DNA from: Litomosoides sigmodontis
Taxonomy: Eukaryota > Nematoda > Chromadorea > Rhabditida > Onchocercidae
NCBI GenBank assembly: GCA_963070105.1
Contig: OY718808.1
Location: 6,053,738 to 6,117,737 of the forward strand
DNA: 64,000 nucleotides
Direction: 5' to 3'
Below the pieces are notes generated by a model, which saw only the letters and a program-made list of their open reading frames with translations, did no database searches and was not told the origin of the DNA. This document shows positions 37,422-52,383 of the stretch, piece by piece. Each line of letters opens with the position of its first letter. Positions within the stretch are counted from its first letter, which is position 1. A program made the position numbers and the translations under genes.

Positions 37422-38657
37422 CTAAGCACTGCTTCGACCTTTCGGTGCTTGATAACTCAATTGCTGCAAAACAAATAATCCCTCAAAAAATTTTCAAAAC
37501 TTGCCCCTCAACAATTTCATATCAATCTCAATTGCTTCAAACAATTTCATATTTAAGTTTGATAACATTTAACATCTCGCTCCACATTTTCTTCGTCTCA
37601 GTTGCAGCTTTCCTGATGGCATTTCTATCAATACCGTAGCATTGAAGATTTCCCGATGATCACAAAAGCAGGCCACGGCATATAGCATAAAGATTATCCG
37701 TAGAACTATTCTCTAATTAAGGACGATTACAGTAATTTCTCGTTCCACTAGGCTTGGATTTATTCCATAAATTTCTGAAAAATTATAACCTAGTAGTTGC
37801 GCGTAATTTTGAATAGTCCGAACAAAGCGTCCGGTGTTTTTATCAAACATCTCCTTCTGAAGTTCCTTGATCTCTTATCATTTGATTAGATGTTACCCTG
37901 AAGTATGAGTCTTTGAAGCATATCACAATTGCAGTTAATCATTTCACAAGTAAACTATTTGCAAAGAATAGATGATAAGAATTTGCAGCCTGGAAGGTCA
38001 TGACCGAAGATATTCACTCAAATCACATTCTTTAAGTTCCCATCCATATGCCGAAAGCTTGTTTGAAATGTGGTCATCGTAGCATGATTGTTCATGTGGT
38101 TCGCCCGTCATAAGTAAATTGGATGTGTTTTACTGTAAGACAAGAAGTGCCGAGACATGAACGAATTAAAACCATTCTTAGTAATAATTTATGATCAGTA
38201 ATATAACTACGTCGAATTCGTTTCTAAAAATTTTTTAAGTTGCAAGAATCCACGATGTCGTGGGAAACCTTTATCCCACCCTGAAACCTAAATATAAATA
38301 TTTAACGCTATTGAAATACAGAATAATTTAGTCCCTAAGCCTTGTGTGGTAAAATTATTTCTGCAGTATCCTAACTTCCTTATAAACGGTTGCTCATAAA
38401 TCCATTAACCAAATACAGCGCTATATTAATGTTTGTGGAAGATGTTTCTTCAATTAAAAGTTCCCAAACTGTCACTTTGTTAACAGATCAGTAGCACATT
38501 GTCATATTAATCCAAATTCATTACAATAACCAGAAGTAGAGCTCCTGTAACAGCTTAACAATGAAAAGTATCAATTTCTTCCTTGAAAAAATACTGACTC
38601 CCGCGATGTTGTATGCCCAACTATAGGCGACGAAATATCCGTCAAGCACTTATTGAA
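37422..38657 (-). CDS. Tentative multi-exon gene downstream of SSNA1, incomplete model
   Basis: Several exon-like segments lie 555 bp past SSNA1 on the same strand. The last exon, 37463-37422, follows a strong TTTGTTTTGCAG acceptor and ends QLSYQAPKGRSSA then stop. It is entered in phase 0 from a segment ending KKMWSEMLN before GTTATC (about 37570-37615). Upstream are a 50-codon open segment (about 37720-37880) with EIKELQKEMFDKNTGRF and LLGYNFSEIYGINPSLVERE, a segment with SAYGWELKECDLSEYL (about 38000-38060), and a segment at 38657 behind TTCTCTTATGCAG. I could not join all of them in phase, so this may be a real gene with unusual introns or a decaying copy. No family is recognised. Confidence 0.35.
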
Positions 38658-39212
38658 CTGCATAAGAGAAATGAATTAGAATAATTTATATAATATTTAA
38701 AGTGAAATGAATTGAGCTGTACAAAGGCCATTGGAATGAATTGTTAAAAATGTTAAGGAGACGATGAACTAATGATGAAAAAGATTTTTACCTAGTGCAC
38801 CGCACTTTTATTCTAAAAAATGTATCGAAATAAAATGCTGGAAAACAAGAATATGAACACTATTCACATATCATTCTTAGTATTTGAAATAGAGACCGCA
38901 AAAATCTACGACACAGAAGAGATCGTATGAGACACTATGGTACTGTCAAGTGGCGAGTAGTAAACTAGTAAACTGCATTTATCTGAATTAAAAAACGAGG
39001 ACGATCTTCAGGTATTAAGAAGAATAGAGAATTGTGTGAAAATAATCAATAACATTTCACATTTTTGATGCCAATATTTAGAGGATTGAAATATAATTGT
39101 CAAAAGAGTTTGAGAAGGCCATATCAAGGTTACTGCTCTGCAGATATTTAAAAGCTTCAAACGGCTTCTTCAGGCTATCACTGTAAATTAGTGCAATTAG
39201 TACGTCCCAAAG

Positions 39213-40237
39213 TTATGATCCGGAGCTACGAGCACCTTCATATTCTTTTTTAACGTAGTCCACTAAACTTTGAGACGATTCGACCAGCTGAAAAAAAATA
39301 TTTAGGCTTATCTCAACAGTTTTTCTACATATTTGTCCAGTACACTTCAAAATGAATGGTATGCAAGTTACTATACGTTTTTTCTATTAAATTACGTTTT
39401 AATGTAGAGGATAAAACTACACTGCTGTAATGAGATATTTTTATTGCAGCCTTATATAGTTCATCTCATATTAGTGACAATGGACTGGTTCACCCCGAAC
39501 AGATGCCAGTGCTAATGATAAGTAAGCGCACAATACTTTTGTACGCTTACTAATCATTAGCAGTGGTATCTGTTGGTAATGGTATCTGCTTTATGGTAGT
39601 TCTTTTAAATTTAGTTATAGCAGGGTGCTTGAAGTTTTCTTATCATGTCTTTCCAGCACCGTATGGATTTGGACTCAAAAAGACCTAAGTTGCACGATAT
39701 CTCCTTCTGCATTCTGCGTAAGCAAAATAGAATGGTTAAGTGCACATGTTCATCCACATGCAAAAATTTGATATTCATATACCTTATCGTATGTTTCGTT
39801 TGCATGCGCTATCGTTTTTTCCAAACGTGAACAAATTTCCTCTTCTTTTCCTATTCTCGTATCAAGCTTATTGAGTTTCACACGCAGATCATCAATCTGA
39901 ATAATTTCACTGGGCCGAATACAATTACTTCGGTTACTTCATAATCAAACTGTAAAGAAGAATTGGCAAATGACTATACCTGCAATGAAATTAATCCTCG
40001 CTCTTTTTTCAACTGGACAATGACATCTTCACTTGTTTTCCTTTGCTCTCGTAAACCATCTAGATCTAAATTGTAGAAACGAAATTGTGGCAATCGATTT
40101 GCTAGTTATGAAGGAGTCCTTTCATGTGCAGAAGAGATTCATGTACCGCGTAATGCAATAGAAAAGCACGAAGCGTATGATCAAAGTGACATACATCTCG
40201 ATATATCCTCCAGCTGATATCCTATTCTTGCCGACAT
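39213..40237 (-). CDS. ssna-1: SSNA1 (NA14) homologue, centriolar/axonemal fibril protein
   Basis: Four small exons, 40237-40195, 40065-39980, 39896-39783 and 39287-39213, join in phase to 105 residues; human SSNA1 has 119. The whole protein is one parallel coiled coil: MSARIGYQLEDISR, then QIDDLRVKLNKLDTRIGKEE. Near the C-terminus, TIAHANETYDKLVESSQSLV aligns with the human [20 protein letters not shown], and a short Ser/Gly tail follows. Known role: self-assembling fibril protein of centrioles and basal bodies that binds microtubules. No exon is longer than 115 bp, so the gene is easy to miss by open-frame length. Intron 3 (39288-39782) contains a long hairpin. Confidence 0.85.
39498..39574. 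ncRNA. miRNA-like hairpin in SSNA1 intron 3
   Basis: Arms of about 31 nt (39498-39528 and 39544-39574) pair with only three mismatches around a 15-nt loop. The stem length, small imperfections and loop size resemble a pre-miRNA. It is intronic to SSNA1, but being nearly symmetric it could be transcribed from either strand. No miRNA family was recognised from memory; a foldback element remnant is the alternative. Confidence 0.35.
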
Positions 40238-43200
40238 TTCTAATGGACTTTCTTTGACAACAAGTACTTCTTTAATTTCTGGAACTTTCTGGAAATTTCG
40301 TACTTCAGGTCCGCTACTACCACTTCAATTTTAAGAACGTTATTATTTGTGAGTCGATAAACTGAGCCGTTGCCAGAAACTAATCTTCGTCAACGTAGAA
40401 AAATTCATGCTTGTGGTGTATAATGCTCGATTCTTGTGATATTAACAGCTGGTTTAATCGGATTAACACACTCAAAGCGGTCCTCAAAATACCCAGGCAT
40501 CCAGCATGAAGCGATCTGCGTTGAAAATGTCTATCGAAAGAAGGACGTACCATATTCGACCACCCAAAAAAAACTGCGGCCCGGGCCCAAAAATTGCTAA
40601 ATTCATAGGCAGTTAAACTCGCTCTTATTCTAGCCTTGATCAAAAAGAGGTGAAAGGAATTAATGTTGTTATTTCACATAGGCACACTTATCCGTTCCAT
40701 TTAAAGGATCCCATTCATTTAGACATTGTCTCGTAGGTGCAAAAAATTCAATTAAAAGGATATGAAGGAGCACATTTTTAGTCATCAAGAATTAATCGAA
40801 ATAAAAATATGGATGAGCCCCCCACATCCAGATCATCACTTCATTCCTTATTTGCATATTAAAATAATCAGTTTTTCTCCTCTGAATTCATTATAAAAGT
40901 GACGTACTAGTGATTTCGTGCAGTACTTCGTTATCGATTCTTCACGAGCTACTGACTTTTTCTCGTACTAATTTCGTCTCCTTGTATGTGCGGCTTTCGA
41001 CTTAATCTGCAGATTGACCGGGTAAAATCTTTCGATTTTATGATCTTTGATTGTGCCGAGTTTCTCAATCGATTTTGCCTACAGCATGTGCAAAAATCAT
41101 TCCATACAATACTTAATTCTATAAGTTCAGTTACCACTGCACGAGGTAAATTTTGTTTCTTCCATTCCACATTCCCATTCATTTCAAGAGCCATTACCAA
41201 AATAATCAGTTCGAGTGACGAGTTGGCATTCACGTGCTTGAAATCTGTTTGTTCCTCAAAGAACCTCACCAAGAGCCACAGTGTCGGAAATATTCATAAC
41301 TCCTCATGTCCTTTTCCCCCCTTGCTCTGTTTACATATTGGCTTTCGCTAATTCGTTAGTCCTTCATGTAACATCGAATGTGGTCTACCCAATTTAGAGT
41401 AGCATGTCCGTCCACTGGCGTTTTGTCTTCGAGACAGGACAGAATTCACTCGAGACAGTTCAATGAGTGATTCCTCTTCGCATTTTTCTTTATCGCCCTT
41501 TAATGCAACCATACGAAATCTTCAATTTTACTGCAGTTCGTTTTCATGGCATCCATCTCCTCCTCTCTTCTTCCTCTTCCGCTTAACCACTTATGCATAT
41601 CAATATTATTAGCAATCGAGCAGCACTTCGTAATCACAGATGCACTGCTGATAGGACGGATGTTTTTATTTTTTTAAGCCGCTTTTAGCGATCAGTGTAG
41701 CTACGAGGTGATAAATTTTACAAACCGTGCAAATTCCCTATTTTTCTATCTCCTTCAACTTTTTCCATTCATAAAATTTATGTGCCTTTATTTCTCTTCC
41801 ACATTTTACAATATTTACTATTGATCGACAGTTGGAAATTTAATTATTTTTTCAGTCAGTTAGAAAATATACATTTCACAGTAAATTTAAATTGCACTGA
41901 ATGGCTTAGAAGTGTATTTCGAATTTACTGCTTTCGTTGCCCTTTTTCTCATGTCTTCGGAAGTTTAAGATCGTGCCTTCCCGTAAACATAAGAAAATGG
42001 AATAGATTGACATCAAGCTTCTAACAAAAAGGCAATTTACAAGTTCTTTCACTGAAGCTGTACGATTTTGTGAAAGGCTTTGGGTCTTGTAAAATGGTTA
42101 TGAAATTTTTCGTTTCTCTAGCCAACCATTGATGCTGAATGTTGCTTATAGCGAAGAATGCAAATGATGAAACCAATGTTTTTTTGGTTTTTTCTGACAA
42201 TTTGATTACTTTAAAAATTCACACAGAAAAGGAAGCCTCTCTGTTTGTGGCCAAATATGAAGAGCTTCGCAGTGATAACATGCGTGTTATGGTAGTAAAA
42301 TTTTCATAGAATGTATTCTATGCTGTCAAGACATTCTTCACCTCACTCCGTAGTCCCTTTTTGATGGATTTTGCCTCGAAAAAAGGAAAATGGATGAGCA
42401 TAAAGGGGAGGGGGAAATGAATGGGGAAATGTGGATATATCTGATTTCAAAATGCCTTGCATTAAAACCGAAAGATGAGGTTCGCTCAAATGCATCTTGT
42501 TTGTTGATTGCATACCAGTATTTATGCTTGAAAGCATGAGCGTTTTATGTCTATTAAACGTTGGTTAGCTACGTTTGAGAAAAGCCTAAGATTTCGTATT
42601 CTGTTTTTTTATTAGCATTTAACTTGAAATTACCGCTTAAATAACAGAACGAGTTGCGAAGGAGCGGAAAAATGAAGTGAGTCACTGATGGAGAATGAAC
42701 ATGATTTTGATGATGACGCTGTCAGTGATCAGTATGATTTTTAGGGGGGACAACTCTATTAGTTTCATCCAGTATTAGCAAGATTCATTGTTAACTCTGT
42801 TGCTTTTCTTTTTACTTGAAACTAACGAGGATTTCCCGAGTAACGGCGAGTGAAAGGGAAAAAGCCCAACGCTGAATCCAATAGATAACCATATACTGTA
42901 TGGAAATGTAGCGTATAGGTAGGTATAATTAACTGTAACATGCCTTTACACACGGAGCGGGGCTGCAGTCCACAGAAGGTGCTAGACCTGTACGGATGAG
43001 AGTTACGATAGATTTGGTCGGTTACTTAATAATTCCCAAACGGTTGGATGAGATGTAGCGAGTGGTGTTTCGTCGGAACTAATGTTGATAATAATGATAA
43101 CACAGCTGCTCAGATGGACTTTTGTGCAAAATTTGTGGATTTAGTAAGGAATCTAAATCACATGGCCTGTTATGTTGACTTGATAACTTTTAGGTATTTT

Positions 43201-46200
43201 CTCCCCAATTTGATAAATTGTTCGCTCAAAATTGAGATGTAGAGAGCTATTAAAGTTCCCAGCAAGGGAAAGCTTGGTTCAGACAACATAAGTCGTTTAG
43301 CAGAATGACGCGCTATATAATTAGCTCTGAAATCACATTTGGGAAAAAATAACAAGTCTGAAAAGCATTGCTGCTTCGTTATTTATGGGTCCAAAAGAAG
43401 GTATGGTATGCTTCGTGTGATTTGAGAAAACCAAAGCGACGGAAATTGAAAGAGCTCAAACGAAGCTAAGAATATTATGTCCTCCTGCCCATGTAAGCCT
43501 TCTCGTTGCTGCTTCCATTCTTCCATTGAACAATATCCAAAAAGTAATTATTAATGCAAAATTTTGAAAAGTGCAGTACTTGCTGGGACCCCGAATGTGA
43601 ACGGATATGTTTTTTACGATCGATTATAAACTTTATTTTATCGGTGTGGTAACTTTGGTTTGGCATGTTTTTGAGCAGAGCCGCAAGCTAATCTCACGAG
43701 CACCTGTCCCTAGTCAATATATTCACCAAAAACAGAAACTAATTCCTATTCCGGTGAATTTTAATTCAGCATAACTCTGTTTTATCGTCTTGCACTACAA
43801 CCTCACGACTAATGTGATGTTTCCAGTTTGTTTTACCATTGAAATCTCTATTCATCCATCTTCGGACTGGACACTCGCGAGGTAGTATAGAACTTTCCAT
43901 ACTTCTCTGCTGGTATCTAATTTTGAGCAGTTTCTTTTTGTATATGTTCTTTGTATATGTTCAATTTTTTTATATATGTTCTTTTTTGTTGGTGACAGCA
44001 TAATGAAGATGTATTAGTGGGTGCGTCCGGAATTACTTGAGAAGCGTGGAAGATAGAAACAGGGGAACTTGAAATGCTCTCGTCTAACTCTTCGAAAGTT
44101 ACTGGGCCTGTAGATGTGGGCACTTCGAAAAGCTCTAAGATGATGTATCTACACTCCACAACCGCATTCACCGTAAGATGACATCGTCCACCACTCCCAT
44201 GCTTTCACAAACGTGCTAACCTTTCAGGCAATCCAGTTCTCGAACTTTACTTCCACAAAACTCTACTAAGTAAATGAACGGAGATAAAGGGGCAGTAGAG
44301 CCGTGATTGAAACAATGAAGAGTTTCTACTGTGCCATCATCGGAAAGCACCACACTCACACTCTAATTGAAGAATGAATGGTAGATACTCTGCAACATTC
44401 TCACACCATCTTTTTTCCTTCGGAGATTTTCCCAAACATGACTGAGAAAGTTTCCCAGTCACTTGACACCTGTGACGTCGACCACCACCTGCACCGCTTC
44501 CACGTACCACCTTCCACCAAACGCTTCTTCACTTCATAGAGTCACGCGTATCCGAAGCACGCAAATGTCCTCACCAAACGCTAACTTCCACGCAACTGCA
44601 ATCCTCGATGATAGCCCTGCATAGCGCAAAAATGGGACCCACCCGATACAAGTCGCATTACGACAGACAGACAGACACACACATATTCATGACTACTTCT
44701 CTCGTCTGCTCGTTCACTCTATGGAACTCCCCTGCCCTCCGGCCGTGCTCAGTGGCATGGAGTAAGAAGAAGAGCTATTTCCACGGCAACAGCGCACTCG
44801 CGACGCACTGCTCCTCTCACATATTCATTTCGAAGATGGCTGTCAGTAAGCCCCTTCTTCATTCTCTCATCAATCAACCTCACTCTCTGTGTCGCTTCTA
44901 ATAAGTTTCCTTCATATCCATCACTTTTTCAGCTTAAATTACTTTTTCTCTGTCTTTCTCACCTCCACTGTGCATCAACGGCGTCCTTTCTTCCAGACAC
45001 CTACTTTTCCTCTATCTCTCCTATTGTCGCGTTGCACCGCACTGAAAGCGAGAGTGTTGTCTTTTTGCAAGGTTTTTCTCTACCTCTTCGCCCACACACT
45101 TCCCCTTGTTCCTTTTTGCTTTCGCTGCTTCTTTTTCCACCATCACTTATCACTGTTGGAAAATCTGAATGACATATGAATGACTTCTCTTCTTCCTCTC
45201 TCACTTTCTCCACTCCCTCGCAAGTATTCACCTCCTCCCTTCTTCATCTTCCTCTTGCACACCATCTCAATGCTAGTCTCCATGCTCGCATACGCGCTGT
45301 TACGTGTGTGGTACGTGTATGTCGCGTACGTGTGCCTTTGGTCAAGTATTTATATCTCTTTTTTCCCGTGGGCAAATACTTCAGTCTCATTGAATGAGTG
45401 ATAGGTGATTACCACTTGGTTTTTTTAGAAGGCAGCTGAGTTTCAGGTGGCGATTGTTGCTATGGAAGTTTAGGTTGTTATGGACGATGATGCTATTAAA
45501 ACTAGCGTTCGTAATTTAGTAGCTAAAAAGAGAGACTGAACTGCCGAATGGAGAGTCTGAATTTCTGCTAAATTTAAGTTCGAAATTCTTGTTCAGCTGT
45601 TGCAAATTGAAAATCTTGTTCGTTAGAAGGACGGTGGATATTCAGTCGGTTGAGAGAGAAAGTGAATAGTACACGAATTGCATCGTGCACTCTTTGCATA
45701 GACATAGTTGATGCAACGACAAATATATTTTTGCATTTTTTTTTAAAATATTAGGCTCTTTTTAATACTCCGAAACAATCGAAGGTTCGTATTTTCATTC
45801 TCTATTCTATGTTTCAGTAGAAAAGTTGTCCTTGACATTGTTTTTCAAGCAATTTTTTTTGTTTAATTGGAAATTGGCACTTCTTAAAATTAGGCAGAAC
45901 TGTTGAGGTCACAGCTGGTCTTCGCTCTCGTTTTTAGCCCTAAGTTTTAATTGTGATAATTTTAACAAAATTTTCTGACCAACCTTCTTGTTGTATGGAA
46001 GTGTTAAGAAAGCTTATGAGTCATTAATTATTATCATGTTGTGATCTGGTGCTTTCAATGAATTCCCTGAAACGGCTGTGGTTTATGATTAATAATAGAC
46101 ATTAGTTGCTTACATTCATTAGTCTTACAAAGCGCAAACAGCCAAGGGAAGCGATAGATGGCTTAGTGTGGAGCACTTCGTCAATAAAAACATTTGCTTT

Positions 46201-48739
46201 TTTAGGTTCTGCTTCATATTTACATCGTTTCATTGCGTTTTAGGCTGCCATTCTCGCTCTCTATACTCTGTTTCTACCTGTTAGCGTGTGTCAGACCAAT
46301 CCATGCCTTTATCCATGCAGGCTAAAGTTCCTGCTTAGCTTTAAGACTGTTTTATTGGATAACAAAGCTTTTCCGAGTATTTCCATAATGACGTGCGAGT
46401 CGAGAGATTAGCTAGTGTTGTCGTAGCATAGCCAGGCATGCTTCTCTGTTCTTTGCAGTGGCATTTCAAACTTTTTTTTAATATGCACCACATCGATTGA
46501 AATAACTGAAAGTTGGAATTTGCATTAAAACGTAACTTTTGGTGGTTAGTGATACTTGTTTGTGATGAGTTTTAAAGTCCCTCTAATAGCTATTTCACTT
46601 TTTCATACAAAATGGGATACATTTGGTCGGATACAAGAATGAATAAAAGATAGTATGGTTTGTAAATTCCATCTTAGCATATTTAGAGTTGTGAGGCTTT
46701 GTTGGTTGATGCTATTACGAAATCCACGAGACTTAGAGACGTCTATCTGTAAGAGTATAACGCGTTTGTTGATTAATTTTGCGAAAACTACTATTTAAGT
46801 ATGCATCTCATAAGAAGTCTCACAGTTCGTCAGTAATAGTAAGAATTCTCGATGTTTCGTGACCGTAATTTATTCGTTCGAAGCCAATAAAATTATCAGT
46901 TGCGATCATGGGAACATTTAATTTACAATTAGAGTTGATTTGGTTGAGGGTGATTTGATTTAAATATGTGAAGCAACATCAGTTTCCGCGATGGGACGTA
47001 GTATTTCACAAGGCAGCCGTCGGTAAATGTGTTCGAGCATGCAGTGCGTAGCGTTTGTCGCCCGTGCTTTATTCTTTGGCATGTTTTGTTACTGCAATGG
47101 GACATTGCGTCTGCCTTTCATATGACTGTTATACATAGCCGTGCGTTCAGGGCCAGTCGGATAATAAGCCTTTCATTTCTGCATTTTGCCAATACTCAGT
47201 TGTACATGGTCGCCTTACCGATATCTTTTTTATTCATCCTTCGTTAGAATTCGCTTCTAGCACTACACTTCACGCTGTCTTCTGGCAGGTGTCATTCAGA
47301 GTTTCTCTTCCAAGAAGAAGTGGTAGCAAGTCGATGAGTGTGTTTTTTGTTGCTCTCAAGAGTTTTGCGCATTTCCTTTGAAAATTCTTTAAATTGGTTG
47401 TCGTGAACGTCACTGATGAAGTGACATAACAAAATTAGCCATCTTCATTACTTGACTGAAATAATTTGAAAAAGTAATGAGTCTTTTCAAACAATCAGAT
47501 AGACTTATATGTTAGTGAGTAAATAAAAATTAAATAACACATCCAGAAATTGTGGAAAATGGACTTGTCTTTCTCAGCAGTTTACATTTTCTAACACTAC
47601 TCATTTAATGATGCAAGAGATCTAATACCTTAGATCCTTTTCTGTAATGAGAAATAGTGTGTTCCATGACTTCTCGCATCACATTCTGGGATGCATCATT
47701 TGTGCTAATTGGTCTGTGAGCCATACACATCGTCCTCTGCGCTTGCTAGTATTATATGAAAGCCGTGGAAAATACGCTTTTTACCAAACGATTATTATTA
47801 ATTTAAAATCACCCGTACTTTGACTAATATATAATGCATCATCACAAAGCATTGTTTGCTTTAAAGCTGATTTCTCACTGCAACAAGGATGATGAAATTG
47901 CTTTCATTTTTGGGCATATTTCATGTTCTAAATATAAACAGTTGTAGTTATTTTTTTATAAGAATAGTGTCACTAATGATTTTGAACCAGTTTTTTGAAG
48001 GAATTTCTTCTTCGTCTTTACGATTACTTATAAATAATCTAAAAATTAAATTGTGTCCAAATTTTGTCAATAATTCTGTTGTTTAATAGCTAATGGAGGA
48101 TTTTATGGCTATCTGAAAGGGAGGATTTTTTTTAATGTCTTTATTGTGAGATTTCCTCGTTATTCAATCTGCATTGAGTTAATTAAAATTTTGAGAAATG
48201 AAGGTATTGCGCATGAAATTACATGAGTTTGACATTTGGATCTCTAACTGTTTGATCGGTTTTGCAGGGGCACTTCCACTTTATCCATGTTAAAATTTTT
48301 CAGTGATTCATTAAGAAAGTTTTCTTATGGACTGAATCATTGCGAAATTTTTATTGGAGTCATTCAATTGATGTTTATTGTATTTGCTTTACTGCTGAAC
48401 TGACGCAAAGGACGCATACACGTTATCACGTTGCTATCACGTCGTTATCACGCTTTTAATTATGAATAACATACCGTGAGAAATTTCAGTTTCTGCGTGA
48501 ATTATTGTCGAACCAGGTGCTTACGGGACATATCGAGGAAGCTTCTGTGGTGTGCTTTTGCTGAAACGAGAGCGCTCACGCTTGTCAAGCAAAATTATTG
48601 TTACTGGTGGTGATTTTACGTGGTTTTCCCATCAATTAATTTAGTTGCTTCCTCTCACGGACTTGATCTCGTTTGCATCTTTTTGGTGCATTCTACGCTT
48701 TCTCGTCCTTTTTTCTTGACTTTTCCATTGCATCCACTA
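40238..48739. other. 8.5-kb gene-poor region upstream of calmodulin
   Basis: No gene I can support on either strand. It contains a 28S rRNA fragment (42819-43066), a pyrimidine-rich stretch on the plus strand (about 44180-45400), and scattered open frames without recognisable domains. The 3' part is presumably regulatory sequence or untranslated exons of calmodulin, which has its start codon at 48740. Confidence 0.55.
42819..43066 (+). pseudogene. Degraded fragment of the 5' part of 28S (LSU) rRNA
   Basis: The segment opens with AAACTAACGAGGATTTCCCG and then AGTAACGGCGAGTGAAAGGG, the near-universal start of eukaryotic LSU rRNA around the D1 region. It continues with GCAGTCCACAGAAGGTGCTA and CCTGTACGG, the conserved block before D2. 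Substitutions and gaps between these blocks, and the absence of flanking rRNA, show that it is a non-functional stray copy rather than part of an rDNA unit. Confidence 0.85.
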
Positions 48740-51103
<2,364 letters not shown>

Positions 51104-52383
51104 GTTTATATGAACAGTAACGACAGGCAGAGTTGTGAGATCGACCAATATCGTATCTATCCATTCATCAGCAAAATTTAGAGCACAAATTTTTATTTGC
51201 TGTCATAGAAATCATTCGCGTCATATTTGTATTTTGAAAGAATTCATGAAAGCCCACATACTGTGAAATTATTCTATCATCAATATTATTACGCAGAATC
51301 GTGTTTTTATATTTTCTACCTGTCTGTCTCCTCCAAGGACATGAAATTTCATCGTTTTGCTTTTGTTCACACATGTTCGTTGTTTCTTCAAGGTGCTACT
51401 TGAAGAATTAAGTGCGAAGCTGCAAAATTAGCTTTCCAATTCTCCGGATTTTACCGCCTATCTAAAGCTGTCCTATACACGACTTTCAGTAAACATCTAG
51501 TTTTTTTGGTGGAAGTTTCCGAATTTTTCTAACATACGGTGGACTCAAATTTGAAATTTTTGGAAAGCAAGCTCATGCATTCCTAGTAGTGCACGAATGA
51601 ATTTTTTACCGTTTCCAGGAATACTTTTTATTTATTTTTCTCAATTTTTACGTTTTCTTTATATATTTGGACATCAATTCTTGCTTCTTGATAAAATGTG
51701 TTCATTCTGGATATATTTTTTTCTGAGTATTCATGGCAAAAATTTGACAGGAGATGGTAACGTGTGGAAGGAGATGTATTTTAAAGTTCTGTCGGTGATA
51801 TTTCAGAATAACTGTTGATAAATGATGAACAAATAAATTAATATTTGTCAGAACCACATTATCTTTAGCTAATTTTCAAGGCAGTTTGCTAGAATACTTC
51901 TTTAAACATATTCAGGAAATTCAGGTCTCCTAATATGTTCTAACGGATTTGGAATCAGAATGTTTTGCAGTGATGATCAATTAATCGATGAGTTTCGATT
52001 CCATTCACTATAACCGATTTTGGTGTGAATTCTGGGCAGTCGATTTTGACATCAATTCGTTTCGATTCATTTGGACTCTTTATTAGCACTTTCAATTCCA
52101 ACACGACTCCATTCAAGCTTTCAAAATTGTTCACATGTACCTGAGAGAAGTTGAATGTCTAGTTCATCTGTACGAGATTCAAGCTACCTAATGAATTTGT
52201 AGGAGGGTGAATGAACTGACTCGTCCACTAGTTTCCTTATCATTGAGTCTGCCATGATTTAAATGTTTGAATTAAAGAGGTTCAACAAGGAAGATTCAAG
52301 TACTTTTTGTCCCGGTCGTCACATTAACCCATTTATCCACCTCCACATTTTACTGTAACCTTCCTGGTTTGTATTTAAACCGA
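51104..52383. other. Intergenic, convergent ends of calmodulin and the Ser-rich gene
   Basis: AT-rich spacer. Includes calmodulin 3' sequence and no supported gene. Confidence 0.6.

Noticed and set aside
40380..40643. 87-residue minus-strand open frame upstream of SSNA1
   Set aside because: No domain, and it does not join to the SSNA1 start exon. Probably chance.
40949..41272. 107-residue minus-strand open frame
   Set aside because: No recognisable domain and no supported splice partner. It lies in the gene-poor region and is mirrored by a long frame on the other strand.
43917..44171. Minus-strand open frame with a coding-like first half
   Set aside because: No start exon or downstream partner could be supported.
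47029..47247. 72-residue plus-strand frame with hydrophobic end
   Set aside because: Lies in gene-poor calmodulin upstream sequence with no supporting splice sites or homology.
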